Source of the DNA: an uncultured Verrucomicrobiae bacterium
GTDB lineage: Bacteria > Verrucomicrobiota > Verrucomicrobiia > Limisphaerales > AAA164-E04
Assembly (NCBI GenBank): GCA_951813855.1
Contig: OX638380.1
Span: forward strand, 1,628,876-1,692,875
Direction of reading: 5' to 3'
Length of the DNA stretch: 64,000 bases
Shown here: in pieces, positions 36,273-47,090 of the stretch
Numbering within the stretch: the stretch's first letter is position 1
How the letters are laid out: each line of letters starts with the position of its first letter
Program-made: the position numbers and the translations under genes
Notes under the pieces: generated by a model
What the model was told of the DNA's origin: nothing
Seen by the model: only the letters and a program-made list of their open reading frames with translations
Databases searched by the model: none

Positions 36273-36411
36273 GCGCTAGCGACGGCAAACACGTCAGATT
36301 TACTGTCGGCTCGGTCTCCTTTCCCCGACGACCTGACGGACATCGCTGGAACAGCTGGAAATTCGGAAAAACTGATCAATTCCCCGTGGTGCGCGGCAAA
36401 CCCGTTTGGCC

Positions 36412-37527
36412 TCACTCGAATGACAACTCCTTGCCCTCGGCGATTTCCAACAGTTTCTGAAAGGCAAAAATGTCCATCCGGCGTCCCTTTTCCGGGGGTA
36501 TCGTCCGCAATATTCCTTCACGGACCATCAGTCGGGTAATACCTCGAGCCGAAGATTCGGATAATCCCAAATTATGACGGAAGTCCGCCCTGCGAAAAAC
36601 GGGTTTGTGGAATATCCACTCCACGGCTTGGACCGTATGCCTTGAACGAGTCTTTTCCGGCAGTTTTTCGGTCATATCGGTGTACAGATCGAAAACCCTT
36701 CGAACTTTTCTTAAATCGTCCTCCGCCTGCTTCCGAATCGCATCGAGAAAGAAGCCACACCAACCGGTCCAGTCGTCGTCCCGGGAGACGGCGAGCAATC
36801 CCTCGTAGTAGGCTTCACATTGATTATCCAGAAAAGCGCTGACGTAGAACGTCGGCGCCTGAATCATGTTTTTCTGATAGAAAAACATGGGCACCAGCAT
36901 CCGCCCCATGCGGCCGTTTCCGTCCATAAAAGGGTGGATCGCTTCGAATTCCGCGTGCATCACTGCGACTTGCACCAATCGGTCATAGGTATCGGCGTGA
37001 ATATAGCGTTCCCAAGCGGCCATCGATTCTTGCAGCCGGTTTACCGCCACAGGAATGTATATGGCTTCCGCGATATCGGGCGAGCATCCGATCCAATTCG
37101 GCACATTGCGATACTGTCCCGGCGACAGGGACCGGCCACGATCGCCTCGAAGCAGTACCCCGTGCGCTTCCCGCATGATTCGTCCGCTGAGCGGAAGAGT
37201 TTTCAGCATCGGAACGGCATGATCGAGCGCCGCTCGGTAATTCAGAATTTCGAGGATGTCTTCCCGATGCCAGGAAGAACGGGGCTCTTGGCCGGCCTCA
37301 TAGGAGAAAACTTCCAGCATGGTGGCATGAATTCCCTCGATTCGAGAAGAAATCACGGCTTCGTTCATGGTCAAGGAGGCAAGCAACCGGTTGGGATCGG
37401 GAATGGTTCCCAATGTCTCGTCGAAACGGGCGAGCGCAGCTGCCGTCGGGCCGAGTTTCGGTGCAAGTTTCGACCAATCGATTCTCTGATCGGGAGGGAA
37501 GTCGCCATAGCGATAGTGAACAGGCAT
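36412..37527 (-). CDS. Fic-family protein (class II, with N-terminal inhibitory helix)
   Basis: The Fic core motif HPFMDGNGRMGR (198-209) is complete, predicting transfer of AMP or another nucleotide phosphate to a target hydroxyl. The N-terminal Fic_N region contains SSRIEG (60-65), matching the inhibitory [ST]xxxE[GN] helix in cis. The C terminus (about 300-360, NLGLSESSARGITRLMVREGILRTI) is a winged helix-turn-helix. This is the common Fic/DUF4172-like architecture. No separate antitoxin gene is adjacent, as expected when inhibition is internal. The target is unknown. Confidence 0.9.
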   Translation of the reverse strand: MPVHYRYGDFPPDQRIDWSKLAPKLGPTAAALARFDETLGTIPDPNRLLASLTMNEAVISSRIEGIHATMLEVFSYEAGQEPRSSWHREDILEILNYRAALDHAVPMLKTLPLSGRIMREAHGVLLRGDRGRSLSPGQYRNVPNWIGCSPDIAEAIYIPVAVNRLQESMAAWERYIHADTYDRLVQVAVMHAEFEAIHPFMDGNGRMGRMLVPMFFYQKNMIQAPTFYVSAFLDNQCEAYYEGLLAVSRDDDWTGWCGFFLDAIRKQAEDDLRKVRRVFDLYTDMTEKLPEKTRSRHTVQAVEWIFHKPVFRRADFRHNLGLSESSARGITRLMVREGILRTIPPEKGRRMDIFAFQKLLEIAEGKELSFE

Positions 37528-38201
37528 TATTTTGTTTTCTCTGGTTCCGGCTGGCGGAACGGGAATCTGAGTTTCTATTTCGTAACTCTACTCTTATCCG
37601 AGGGAAGATAGCAGGTTACCCCATTATCTCGGTCAATACTTTTCTTCCGTCAAGCCTGCGTCTAAGCGATCGAGAAAGATATTGTCCGCCCCTCGGAAGC
37701 CTCGATTTAATCCGGCGATGTCCGAATCCTCAGGTGACAAGCCGACCGAAACCGAGACCGTACCATTCCTGAAACGCGACTAGGGGTCAGGTCCGAGATA
37801 GCCGGCGGCGGGGACGATTCTTGCCGGAATTCACCCCGAATACCTTTCCCTGCCTTGACGGCAAAGAACTTCTCGCGACCGGTACCGTTCGAATCCGCTA
37901 AGCGAAATTTTCGACCACAAGACCATGCCGGTCATTCCTTTCAACCCCGACCGAAAAACTCCTCCCACCGATCCCCATCGCTACGGCACCCGGAACTTCA
38001 CGCGTACCGGTTATTCCATTCGGTGGAATCCCCATCGTCCGAGCCGTTCCCGGCAGTTTGATTCGAACGGTTGCGAAGCGACGCCGGAGTCGACGCCGAA
38101 AACCGGCTCGCCCCTTGCGACGACACCGATTTCTTACCCTGCGAACGTCCGCCTTACCGCAGGCTCCCAGAAACTAAATCGACTCTGCTCCTGCGAAAAA
38201 C
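37528..38201. other. Intergenic region without gene
   Basis: About 670 bases separate the Fic start and the DUF1501 stop. Open frames are short, basic and in poor codon usage. Nothing repeated or structured was found except an AGGGGTCAGGTCC tract near 37783, which is only suggestive. Confidence 0.4.
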
Positions 38202-39626
38202 TCAAGCCAGCACGTCATGCAGCACGTTGCCGTGGACATCGGTCAATCGAACGTCGCGGCCGGCATAACGGTAGGTCAAGAGATTATGATCGAGTCCCAG
38301 CTGATGAAGCACGGTCGCCCAAAGATCGTAGACGGTCGTGACTTTATCGATCGCATGATAACCATATTCGTCGGTAGCTCCCCTGATCGCCCCGCCTCTG
38401 ACGCCGCCTCCGGCCAGCCAGAGGCTGAACCCGAAAGGATTGTGGTCCCGACCGTTCGAGCCTTGCGAAAAGGGCGTTCGTCCGAATTCGCCGGTAAACA
38501 CGATCAGGGTCTGATCCAGCAAACCCCGCGACTTGAGATCCTTGATCAAACCGGCAATCGGTTGGTCCACTTGATGGGCCATACTGCGGTGACCTCGCTC
38601 CAGGTCGCCGTGTTGATCCCAGGGATTAGGCGAACCGCCGGCGCCGATGCTCTCGGTCAAACAGGAAAGTTCGATGAACCGGACACCCCGCTCCACCAGT
38701 CTGCGAGCCAGTAACGCCTGCCGTCCGTAAGCGACTTTTTGCTGATCGGCATCGTCCAGACCGTACAACTGGCGCGTCGCTTCGGTCTCTCCGCTGATAT
38801 CGCAGATCTCGGGTATCGCCGACTGCATGCGGAAAGCCACCTCGTAGTTCTGGATCGCCGCCTCGATATTGTTATGCCCCTTGATATCGGCCACGAAACC
38901 CCGGTCGATCCGATTGACGAAATCGAGTCGTGACCGTTGCAAGTCGCGGGCTTGACGCGGCCGGATATTGGGTACGGCTTCCGGAGCGTCGGCCTGAAGG
39001 ATCGAAGCTTGGTGTTGCGCCGGCAAAAACCCGTTGCTGTAAAGTTCCACTCCGCCGTGAGGAGGCACGGCGTTGCCGCTCTCCAAGACGACGTAACTCG
39101 GCAGATTTTCGTTGGCGCTGCCCAGCCCGTAGCTGACCCAAGCGCCGGCGCTCGGATGCCCCAAAAACGAAAAGCCCGTGTGCAAAAAGAAATTGCCTTG
39201 GGCGTGCTCGTTGGCCGGACTGATCATCGAACGAACCACGGCCAACTCGTCGGCGCAGTCGCTCAAGTGGGGAAACATGCCGCTCACGTCCAATCCACTC
39301 TGACCGTAGCGGCGGAATTCGAACGGACTGGGGAAGATCTTGCCGTTGTTGTTGAATTGCGTGCGCTCGATCTTGACCGGCATGGGTTGCCCCGCTTCCC
39401 GCTGCAAGCGAGGTTTGGGATCGAAGGAATCCAGGTGGGAAATTCCGCCGGACATGTAACAGAGGATCACGCTCTGAGCCTTGGGCGCGTGCCGCCGAGC
39501 TGAATGGGCCGCCTGCAGTCCCAACGATTTACCGCCCAGCATCCCAGCCAAGGCCAGCATGCCGAAACCGCTCGAACATTGTCCGAGCATTTTTCTTCGC
39601 GAGATTAAAACAGAATTATCGAACAT
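38202..39626 (-). CDS. Tat-exported DUF1501 protein, second copy
   Basis: This is the same family as 6053-7480, with SRRKMLGQ (residues 9-16) as twin-arginine motif and a hydrophobic stretch after it. Conserved pieces are [92 protein letters not shown] and [16 protein letters not shown]. Its start overlaps the end of the 1380-aa DUF1549/1553 gene by 11 bases, repeating the pairing seen at 6-10 kb. The two cassettes are not recent copies of each other, judging by the sequence distance. Confidence 0.9.
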   Translation of the reverse strand: MFDNSVLISRRKMLGQCSSGFGMLALAGMLGGKSLGLQAAHSARRHAPKAQSVILCYMSGGISHLDSFDPKPRLQREAGQPMPVKIERTQFNNNGKIFPSPFEFRRYGQSGLDVSGMFPHLSDCADELAVVRSMISPANEHAQGNFFLHTGFSFLGHPSAGAWVSYGLGSANENLPSYVVLESGNAVPPHGGVELYSNGFLPAQHQASILQADAPEAVPNIRPRQARDLQRSRLDFVNRIDRGFVADIKGHNNIEAAIQNYEVAFRMQSAIPEICDISGETEATRQLYGLDDADQQKVAYGRQALLARRLVERGVRFIELSCLTESIGAGGSPNPWDQHGDLERGHRSMAHQVDQPIAGLIKDLKSRGLLDQTLIVFTGEFGRTPFSQGSNGRDHNPFGFSLWLAGGGVRGGAIRGATDEYGYHAIDKVTTVYDLWATVLHQLGLDHNLLTYRYAGRDVRLTDVHGNVLHDVLA

Positions 39627-42600
39627 AGATGAACTCCTTCATATTGAAGATCGACAGAGCCAAGTCTGTCCATACTTCCGATTCACCGTTTTTTGGCGCC
39701 AAAGACTCCACTTCAGCGAGCTCCGCCTCGATCACCGCCAGCCGCCGTTCCCATCGCCCTTCGTTTTCCCGTTCTTCTTCGGTCATGACCGAGAGCAGAT
39801 TCCGTTTGGAAATGAAATCGGTCTTCACCGCGGCCACCGCCGCGACCTCGTCCGCGCTCAACGCCCGGTCATACAACCGGGCCTCTAAAATCCGCCCCTT
39901 GAGCAACCGGTCCCCGCTCGGCTTCCCGTGCCGCAAACCGAAGAGGACTTCGGCCTGGCCAGAGCGAAACGAAGCCGGGCCTTCGGCTTGATAACTTTTG
40001 CCGTAAGGTTCACCGTTCCGGTAACCGGCTACCGTACCGTCCTCGCGATAAACGATTACAAAGTGAATCGGCGTTTTTTCGGCCTCCTTTTCCCGGGAAC
40101 CGCCGGGAAAATCCTTGGTGCGCCGATGATTGTCGCTGCCCGCCAACCAAAACCGCTTGTTCCGCTCGCCGTAAACCAATGCGTCGAACACTCCGCCGTC
40201 CCGATTCTGAACGGTCAGCGCCGCCCCGCCTTGTTGGTTCAATCCGTCCAGTTGTACTCTCGCTTCCAAAGACTTTGCCGTCAAATCCTTCGTCAACGGT
40301 ACGCTGCGGGCAAAAGCCCCGTTGCCCGACAGCACCAAAGCCCCGTCCTCGATCCGGGCGTCTCCTTCCAGTTTCGCGTGCAACGAACCCACCGAGTCCC
40401 TGGCGTCCTCCTCGAACAGCCATTGCGCCACTGGCTGAAGAAACGCCGGATCGTCGTCGTTCTCGGCAACCGGCTTGGCTTCCCGCCATCGAATTCTCGC
40501 CGCGGTCAACAACGCGTCGTGTTGGGTCTTTAATTCGTCCCTCTCCCGGCGCATCCGGCTCAACGCGGCCACGTCTTCCTGGTAGGCGGCTTCCTGATCG
40601 GCGAGAAACTTCGCAGTAATTTCCCGCTCCGGAAGCGAAGGCACCGAGGCGAAAGCCCGCAGCCAGAACGAATCGATCAAGGCTGTCCGATCCGTCTCGG
40701 CCGCCTCCGCCCGCAATTGCCTGCCCCATTGAGCGGCCAAATCCTGCACGAATCCGTCGTTCATCAAGGTCAGGGACTGCCCCGGCACCGTCGTCGTGTT
40801 GCGGCGTCCGTGAGTGGAAAACGGCACCGGCAAATCGAAGGTGCGCAAAAAGGAATCCATCCGGTTGCGGATGACGTTCATATAAACCGAACGCTTCGGC
40901 GAGCGGCCGTTGACCGGCCGGTCGGAAGGCGTCAGATCCAGCGCCCCGGAAACGTGCAGCATCGAGTCGCGGATCGCTTCGGCCTCCAATCTTCTGACGG
41001 TGAAATGAGACAGCCAATCGTTGGCCGGATCCCGGGCTTTCGCGGCCTCGCTCGGGCGACTGTCCAATTGCCAGGTGCGAGTGGTGACCAGATAACGAAT
41101 CAAACCCTTGAGCGACCAGCGATCCCGTTCGACGAACCGGGTCGCCAGATGATCCAGCAATTCGGGATGGGTCGGTTTGGCGCCGAGACGGCCGAAATTA
41201 TCGGGCGTGCTGACCAACCCCTTGCCGAACAGATGATGCCAGACGCGATTGACGATGACCCTCCGGGGCAACGGATTGTCGTCGCGCAACAAATCCTCGG
41301 CCAATTGCCGCCGGCCGCTGAGCCGGGTTTCGTAAGGCGAATCGTCGATCGCTTCCAGAAAACGGCGGGGAACCGGTTCTTTCGGTTGCCGATGATTGCC
41401 GCGTTCGAACAGCGGTTGATTCCGGCCTTTCCACTCGGAAAGGCTCGGCACCCGGACCGGCACCGGAATCGCGTTTTCCAGTTTCCGCCACTCCGCGATG
41501 AGCGGTTGAGCCGCAGGCAAACTTTCCAAGGCATTGGGCAACAGTCCCAGGCGCAAACAGACGTCGAGCAGGTCTGCCTGAGCATCGGTAATCTGGCCTT
41601 CCTTCCAGTCGGTTAACGCTTGGCTCACGGCAGCCGCATAAGCGTCAGCCACCGCTTTCCGGCCGCCGGGAGTTTCGGTTCCCAACTGGTCAAAAATCGG
41701 CGCCAATTCGTTCCAGGAACGATCGGGAGGCCGGGGGCCGCCTTTCTGACTCACGACCGCTTCGCGAATGCCGAACCAGGAGCGCGGTTCGTTACGAACC
41801 AATAACGGGGCGTCGCTGCCGGTGGTGACTTCAAAGTGCACGTCGTCTCCCGTCCAATAATCCAGCGAAAACCGCTCCCACCGCCAGAATCGACCGTTAT
41901 CGCCCCGCAACTCCCGCACCGGATAAACCGTTCCGCTCCGAGGATAATTCTGAACGACATAACGCGTCATGGCGCGATTGTCGCCGCGCACGCGCAGCCA
42001 GACGTCGTATTCCTGGTCCAACCGATAATCCGGCGAAGTGAATCGGCCGCCGTGCTTGGACGACAGCAGATGAGTAAAGACCCCTCCGGAATAAATCCCT
42101 AATAACGCCGATTCGCCCTCCGGCGCCACGCTGAATTCTCCCGGCGAAGCCAATCCCGGTTTGAGTCCCACCCCCTCGGAGAACCATCGCTTCGCGTCCT
42201 CTTCGCGGTACAGGCGCCACCGTTGCGGATAATCCCGTTCGACATGTTCCGCCCATTGCCGACGGGCTTCCAACCAGGCGTCGCTCAAGGCCTTCCAGGT
42301 TTCCTCGAAGGGTTTTTCCCCGGCGGCGTCCCGATCGATCGCATGCAGCAAATGCAACAGATCTTGATCCCCTTTAGCCTCGGCCACCAGTTGCGCTCCC
42401 GGAGCCAAGCGAGCCTCCAGGTCGGTCAGGGAGCCGAGCCAATCTTCCGCCAGCGCTGCCATGATTCCGGGTTTCTTTTCGGCTAACCGATCGCGATTGA
42501 GATAAAGCCGTTCCGGAGTATCGATCGGTTTGCGCCCCGGCCGCGCCGAACCGAGAACCCCGAAAAACGCGTAATAATCCCGTTGGCTGATCGGATCGAA

Positions 42601-43758
42601 CTTATGGTCGTGGCAACGAGCGCAGGAAACGGTCAATCCCAGGAAGGTTTTGGAAAAGGTGTTGATCTGGTCGTCGGTGAACCGGACTCTCTCGTCCAGC
42701 GCGTCCGTCGGAGCGAAACCGTGAAAGACCATCCGCCAATGCGCCGTTCCGATCACCGACTCATTAATCCCCAAAGCCCGATTGAATCGGGGAGCCTCCA
42801 ACAGATCGCCGGCGACGTGTTCGCGTACCAGTTGATCATAGGGAGTATCGCTATTAAGAGCCCGGATAATGTAATTGCGATACAGATGCGCGTTGCCGAT
42901 CTGCGGGTCCCCTTCCGAACCGTGAGATTCCGCATAACGAATCCAGTCCATCCAATGCCGAGCCCATCGCTCTCCGAACTGCGGACTGGCCAATAGTTCT
43001 TCCGTCAAGGCCTCGACCGCCCGTTCGGGGTCTTCGGCGTGATCCGCTACGAATGCGCTAATTTGCTCAGGCAACGGCGGCAGTCCGATCAGCGCGAAAT
43101 ACAGCCTTCTAACCAAAGTATGGGCATCGGCCGGCTCGACCGGGTCCAAACCGGCGATTTCCCGTTTCGCTTGCAAAAACCGATCGACGGGATGATCCGA
43201 CCAGTCGGCGGCGGGCGGCGACGGATTAGCAACGGGTTGAAAACTCCACCAATTCTTGCGCCGCTGCATGACCGCTTTCCAATCCGTATCTTCGGCGAAT
43301 TGCTCCGGCGAAGGCGGAGCGTCTCGCGGATCGGGAGCCCCCAAAGAGATCCAACGGACGAAATCCCGGATAATCGCCTCGTCCAGCTGGGCGCCGGCCT
43401 GCGGCATTTTCAAGTCTTCGTCCTCGTGGCGGATGGCGCGCAACAACAAGCTCTCCGCCGGTTTGCCGGGCACGATAACCGGGCCGCTATTTCCCCCGGC
43501 TTGCCAACCCGCCCGATGATCCAACAGCAATCCCCCTTTCCGTTCGCCGGCCTGGCTATGGCATTGATAGCATTCCTGAGCCAGCACCGGACGGATCCGC
43601 GATTCGAAGAATTCCACGGATTCAGGATTCAAGGACTCGGAATCGGCACTGGCGAGAGTAACAAAAACCGCCAAAACGCCGGAACCTACGAACTTCCCGA
43701 ACCAGCTCCGTCCCATTCTGCCGAGCCGCCGAACATCAAAAGAGATCCAATTAACCAT
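39616..43758 (-). CDS. 1380-aa planctomycete-type cytochrome: DUF1549, DUF1553 and LamG-like domain
   Basis: The exported protein (signal about 20-38) begins with a cytochrome C domain (CYQCHSQ, ~61-67), DUF1549 (~180-410, with [18 protein letters not shown]), an inserted beta-rich domain (~560-680, [18 protein letters not shown] to HFEVTTG) and DUF1553 (~800-1080, [37 protein letters not shown]). A LamG/concanavalin-like domain (~1130-1320, [14 protein letters not shown] to [17 protein letters not shown]) is inserted just before the final [10 protein letters not shown], which is the usual DUF1553 ending. Heme attachment and carbohydrate binding are predicted, but the function is not known. 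It precedes and overlaps its DUF1501 partner and follows the broken dehydrogenase genes, 54 bases away. Confidence 0.88.
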   Translation of the reverse strand: MVNWISFDVRRLGRMGRSWFGKFVGSGVLAVFVTLASADSESLNPESVEFFESRIRPVLAQECYQCHSQAGERKGGLLLDHRAGWQAGGNSGPVIVPGKPAESLLLRAIRHEDEDLKMPQAGAQLDEAIIRDFVRWISLGAPDPRDAPPSPEQFAEDTDWKAVMQRRKNWWSFQPVANPSPPAADWSDHPVDRFLQAKREIAGLDPVEPADAHTLVRRLYFALIGLPPLPEQISAFVADHAEDPERAVEALTEELLASPQFGERWARHWMDWIRYAESHGSEGDPQIGNAHLYRNYIIRALNSDTPYDQLVREHVAGDLLEAPRFNRALGINESVIGTAHWRMVFHGFAPTDALDERVRFTDDQINTFSKTFLGLTVSCARCHDHKFDPISQRDYYAFFGVLGSARPGRKPIDTPERLYLNRDRLAEKKPGIMAALAEDWLGSLTDLEARLAPGAQLVAEAKGDQDLLHLLHAIDRDAAGEKPFEETWKALSDAWLEARRQWAEHVERDYPQRWRLYREEDAKRWFSEGVGLKPGLASPGEFSVAPEGESALLGIYSGGVFTHLLSSKHGGRFTSPDYRLDQEYDVWLRVRGDNRAMTRYVVQNYPRSGTVYPVRELRGDNGRFWRWERFSLDYWTGDDVHFEVTTGSDAPLLVRNEPRSWFGIREAVVSQKGGPRPPDRSWNELAPIFDQLGTETPGGRKAVADAYAAAVSQALTDWKEGQITDAQADLLDVCLRLGLLPNALESLPAAQPLIAEWRKLENAIPVPVRVPSLSEWKGRNQPLFERGNHRQPKEPVPRRFLEAIDDSPYETRLSGRRQLAEDLLRDDNPLPRRVIVNRVWHHLFGKGLVSTPDNFGRLGAKPTHPELLDHLATRFVERDRWSLKGLIRYLVTTRTWQLDSRPSEAAKARDPANDWLSHFTVRRLEAEAIRDSMLHVSGALDLTPSDRPVNGRSPKRSVYMNVIRNRMDSFLRTFDLPVPFSTHGRRNTTTVPGQSLTLMNDGFVQDLAAQWGRQLRAEAAETDRTALIDSFWLRAFASVPSLPEREITAKFLADQEAAYQEDVAALSRMRRERDELKTQHDALLTAARIRWREAKPVAENDDDPAFLQPVAQWLFEEDARDSVGSLHAKLEGDARIEDGALVLSGNGAFARSVPLTKDLTAKSLEARVQLDGLNQQGGAALTVQNRDGGVFDALVYGERNKRFWLAGSDNHRRTKDFPGGSREKEAEKTPIHFVIVYREDGTVAGYRNGEPYGKSYQAEGPASFRSGQAEVLFGLRHGKPSGDRLLKGRILEARLYDRALSADEVAAVAAVKTDFISKRNLLSVMTEEERENEGRWERRLAVIEAELAEVESLAPKNGESEVWTDLALSIFNMKEFIYVR

Positions 43759-43812
43759 GGTTATCGGGTGATGCGGCCGATGCTAACCCGAAACGATCCG
43801 TTCTGACAATCC

Positions 43813-46800
43813 CTATTTGGTTTCCGGTTTTTCCGGTGCCAACGAAACGAGCCAAGCCAAGAGATCGGCCGCCTCTTGAGCCGTCAAGGTCGCCAGCATG
43901 CCTTGGGGCATGCTCGACAAAGAAGATTCGTCGAGCTGAATGATCTTCGAACGCGAAATCCGATGTTCCGTGAGCGTCGCATCGACTAGAATCAATTCGT
44001 CGTCGTTCGATTCGCGGATCATTCCGCTCAACTCTTCGAAATCGTCCAGCATGACGGACACCGTGCGGAATTCCGGTGCGATGAGTTGCGACGGCCGGAT
44101 AATGTGTTCGAGCAGTTGTTCCCTGCCATACCGGGCCGCGCTCGCCACCAAATCGGGGCCTAAAGCTTTGCCCTGTCCTTCCTGTCGATGACAATCCGAA
44201 CAACGAGCCTTGCCGAAAAAGATCTCCCTCCCGCGACCGAGGTCGCCTTCCAGGGCCAAGATCGTTTCAGGACGAAAATCGAATCCCAAAATCGGCTGCC
44301 GTTCGCTCAGCGGCAACCAAGGTCGAAACAACTCGCGGATTGGGTGCCGGTCGTTCGTGCTGGCGAGGCGAGCGACTGTCGTCCGAAAATCGGGATTCGC
44401 GTCTTCGGTCTCCAAAGCGGCTTGCAGCAACGCCAAGGCGCCTGGGGCGTCGCTCAACAACGATTGGATCCCGTCCGGCTCGGGTCGCCAGGCCAGGTCG
44501 CCGGCCAGAGTATTCCGCTGTGTCTTCGTCAACTCGCCCCCCTGATCCCGCGGCGACCGTTCGGTCGGGGCCCTCGTTCGGCAATTCGCCTGGTTCCCGC
44601 TCGAGTCCATTGACCCAAGCCATGATCGCCGCCAAGCCGCTTTCGTCTACCAACCGGGAACCGACCGAAGGCATCTGGCCGGGGCCCTCGGTGCCGATCC
44701 GCCAAACCAACAACGACCGATGAGGATCGCCGGAAGCAATGATCCTCGCTTCCGGCAAACCGAAATCGCCATACAACGGCAACCGGTCGATGGTCCGGGA
44801 TTCCTGGAGCGGTTGCTGAATATCGAAGAGCGCCGCCGTACTACCGACGATCCCGGATCGGTGGCAGGGACTGCAATTGACGTGCAACCAACTGCGAGCC
44901 CGTTCGGCAACCGGTTCCCGCTTGTCGTAAGGATCGACCAGCCGGGCGACCCGGGGAGGATCCGCCGCATCTTCCAACAAACCGAGCTTGATAAACCGCT
45001 GCCATTCGCTTCGGTCGCCGCCCCCGAGCTGCATGCGATTCATCGTCAACGTTTCGCCCGCCCGATCGTTATGGCAACGACGGCATTCGTCTCGGGCGTG
45101 AAATCGCCAAGGGATTCCCCGTCTTCCTTCCGGAGCCCGTTCGTCGGCGACGATGAACGTTTCGCTCGCGCCTTCGCTTCCAAACAACGAGGCGTCGGTT
45201 TGTTCCTCGTTCCAGCGATAGGTATAAGGATTCCACCCTTGGCCGTTCCAATGCAGGATTTGCGTCTCGACGCGCCGGGCCGTCGCCGCTTCCCCGAGCT
45301 GGTTTTCGAGCGACAGCGTACGAACCAACACGGTATCCAGCGGAACGTCCGGAATACCGCCCGCGAGGTTCGAAGTTCCATCCCGAATGGTCATCGACTG
45401 CGCTCCGGGCACGGCCGCCAACCATTGCGCTATCGCGAAATCGTTCCACTTCGGCGACCTGATCCGGTAAGCCGCTACTCCGGGCGCCGGCCGATGCTCC
45501 GCTACCGATTCGAACAACCCGGTTTCGCTCAACCGAGTAGGAAAGTCCGAATCGCTCCCGGCGGCCGAATTGGGAACCAAGCGATAGAGCCCGCCGTTTT
45601 CTTTTCGTTATAATCCAGGATCAATAACTCTCCCTGAGGATCCAAGGCGAAAGAGATCGGCTTAATTGAGGTGTTGCATAGTTCCTGATGCCAGACGACT
45701 CGATCTTCCTCGTTCTTTAACGCCCAAAACCGGCCGGTTACCCAATCACCATAGATGTAGGCTCCGAAGAGTTCCGGATATCGCTCGCCGTAGTATACCT
45801 GCCCGCCGGTGATACTGGCCGCTTCGCTACGAGGATGAACCGCTAAAGGCGGTACGATCGGACCAGGACCAGGAACGATTTCGATCGCCGTCGAAATCTC
45901 CGTATTGGGGCCTTCCTTCAACGCCCAGCCGTAATTGCCGCCACGCCGAATTCGATGGACCATTTCCCACTTCTCCCACCCCACGTCGCCGGCCCACAAA
46001 TCCCCCGTGCGGGCGTCGAAAGCGATGCGGAAAGGATTACGTAATCCGAAAGCCCAAATCTCAGGCCGGATCCCTTGTTTCCCGAGAAACGGATTGTCAG
46101 GAGGAATGGCATAAGGCTTGCCCGGGTCCGAACGGTCCACATCGATGCGAAGAATACAGGAGAGAATATCGGAATTATTCTGGCCGGTAAAATACCGGCC
46201 GTCGGGAGGATAAGGCGGGGAGCCGTCGCCGGTGGAAAAATAAAGATAACCGTCGGGTCCGAAGACGAGAGCGCAACCGTTGTGTCCCCCGCTGGCCCAT
46301 CGAATCAACACTTTTTTGCTCTCGGGGACGGCTTGGGGCGTCGAGGTCAAATCCACCGTGAATCGAGCGAGATAGGATCCCTGCGCTTTCGGCCCCGGTT
46401 CGTTGTAATTAACATACAGATACGGCTGATCCGGATAATCGGGATGAAAGGTAAATCCCAGCACCGTGTTAACCGGCTGATGTACCTGGCGAAGATCTAA
46501 CAACAAACTTTTCGCCGGGGGACTGGTCCGGGTATCGAGCCGCCAAATCCGGCAGTGGCTGTCGACGACGAACAATTCCCGGCTTCCCGGAGAGAAAGTA
46601 AGATCGATCGGTTTATATAATTCCAGTGCCGGGTAAACCTGTTCGACCCGCCAGGCGGCAGGAGGCTCGGGAGAGCTGGTCACCCTCCCCGTAGTCCAGG
46701 GAATTCGCTCGGCGGCGAGAGCCGGCCATCCCCCGACAATGCCCAAGCCCCTAACGTCAGCAGCAAAACCGATTTCGTACCGACGAGTGGAATCATGGCT

Positions 46801-46823
46801 AATCGCGATCCGATCAGATTCAT
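43813..46823 (-). pseudogene. Dehydrogenase/cytochrome c gene, tandem copy A, three frameshifts
   Basis: This is a copy of 47091-50123 split over three frames. From ATG 46823 it encodes a signal peptide (SVLLLTLGAWALSG). The G5 run at 46730-46734 needs one more G to join GWPALAAERIPW. The sugar-dehydrogenase propeller follows, down to about 45600, where the A4 run at 45597-45600 needs one more A to continue into NGGLYRLVPN. The cytochrome region has CRRCH, CSPCH and CSDCH. The G6 run at 44537-44542 needs one base less. Then the frame runs to the stop at 43813. All three lesions are single-base homopolymer changes, so they may be true slippage mutations or assembly errors. If corrected, the gene is full length (~1000 residues) and would work as its neighbour. 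Confidence 0.85.
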
Positions 46824-47090
46824 CGTTTTGCCGCCGGATTAGCTAACCGACACCGACGAGCTTGTCCGGCGGACACCGCCTGCCGTGCTCGGTACTGACG
46901 CCAAAGATTACCCGAACCGACATAAAAATCAACGTCTCCCGACGGGTCGAATCCTGGCGGAGAACGGAGAACGGAGAACGGTGTTCCGACGCATCGGGTT
47001 TATTTCCGGCCGCCATTGTAGTTCCCCAAGTTAGCGCGGTCGTTAATCGCTCCGCTTAGGAACGGTCTATCCCTTCTCGAGACGATCCGG
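46824..47090. other. Gap between the tandem dehydrogenase copies
   Basis: 267 bases with no gene. It contains a short direct repeat (GGAGAACGGAGAACGGAGAACGG at about 46958-46980, a triplicated GGAGAAC unit) and no clear promoter or terminator. Confidence 0.45.

Noticed and set aside
37770..37800. AGGGGTCAGGTCC tract as a REP-transposase-type site
   Set aside because: It is a single occurrence, with no hairpin and no associated transposase nearby.
46950..46990. Triplicated GGAGAAC tract as a possible repeat array
   Set aside because: It has only three short units, with no spacers and no recurrence elsewhere.
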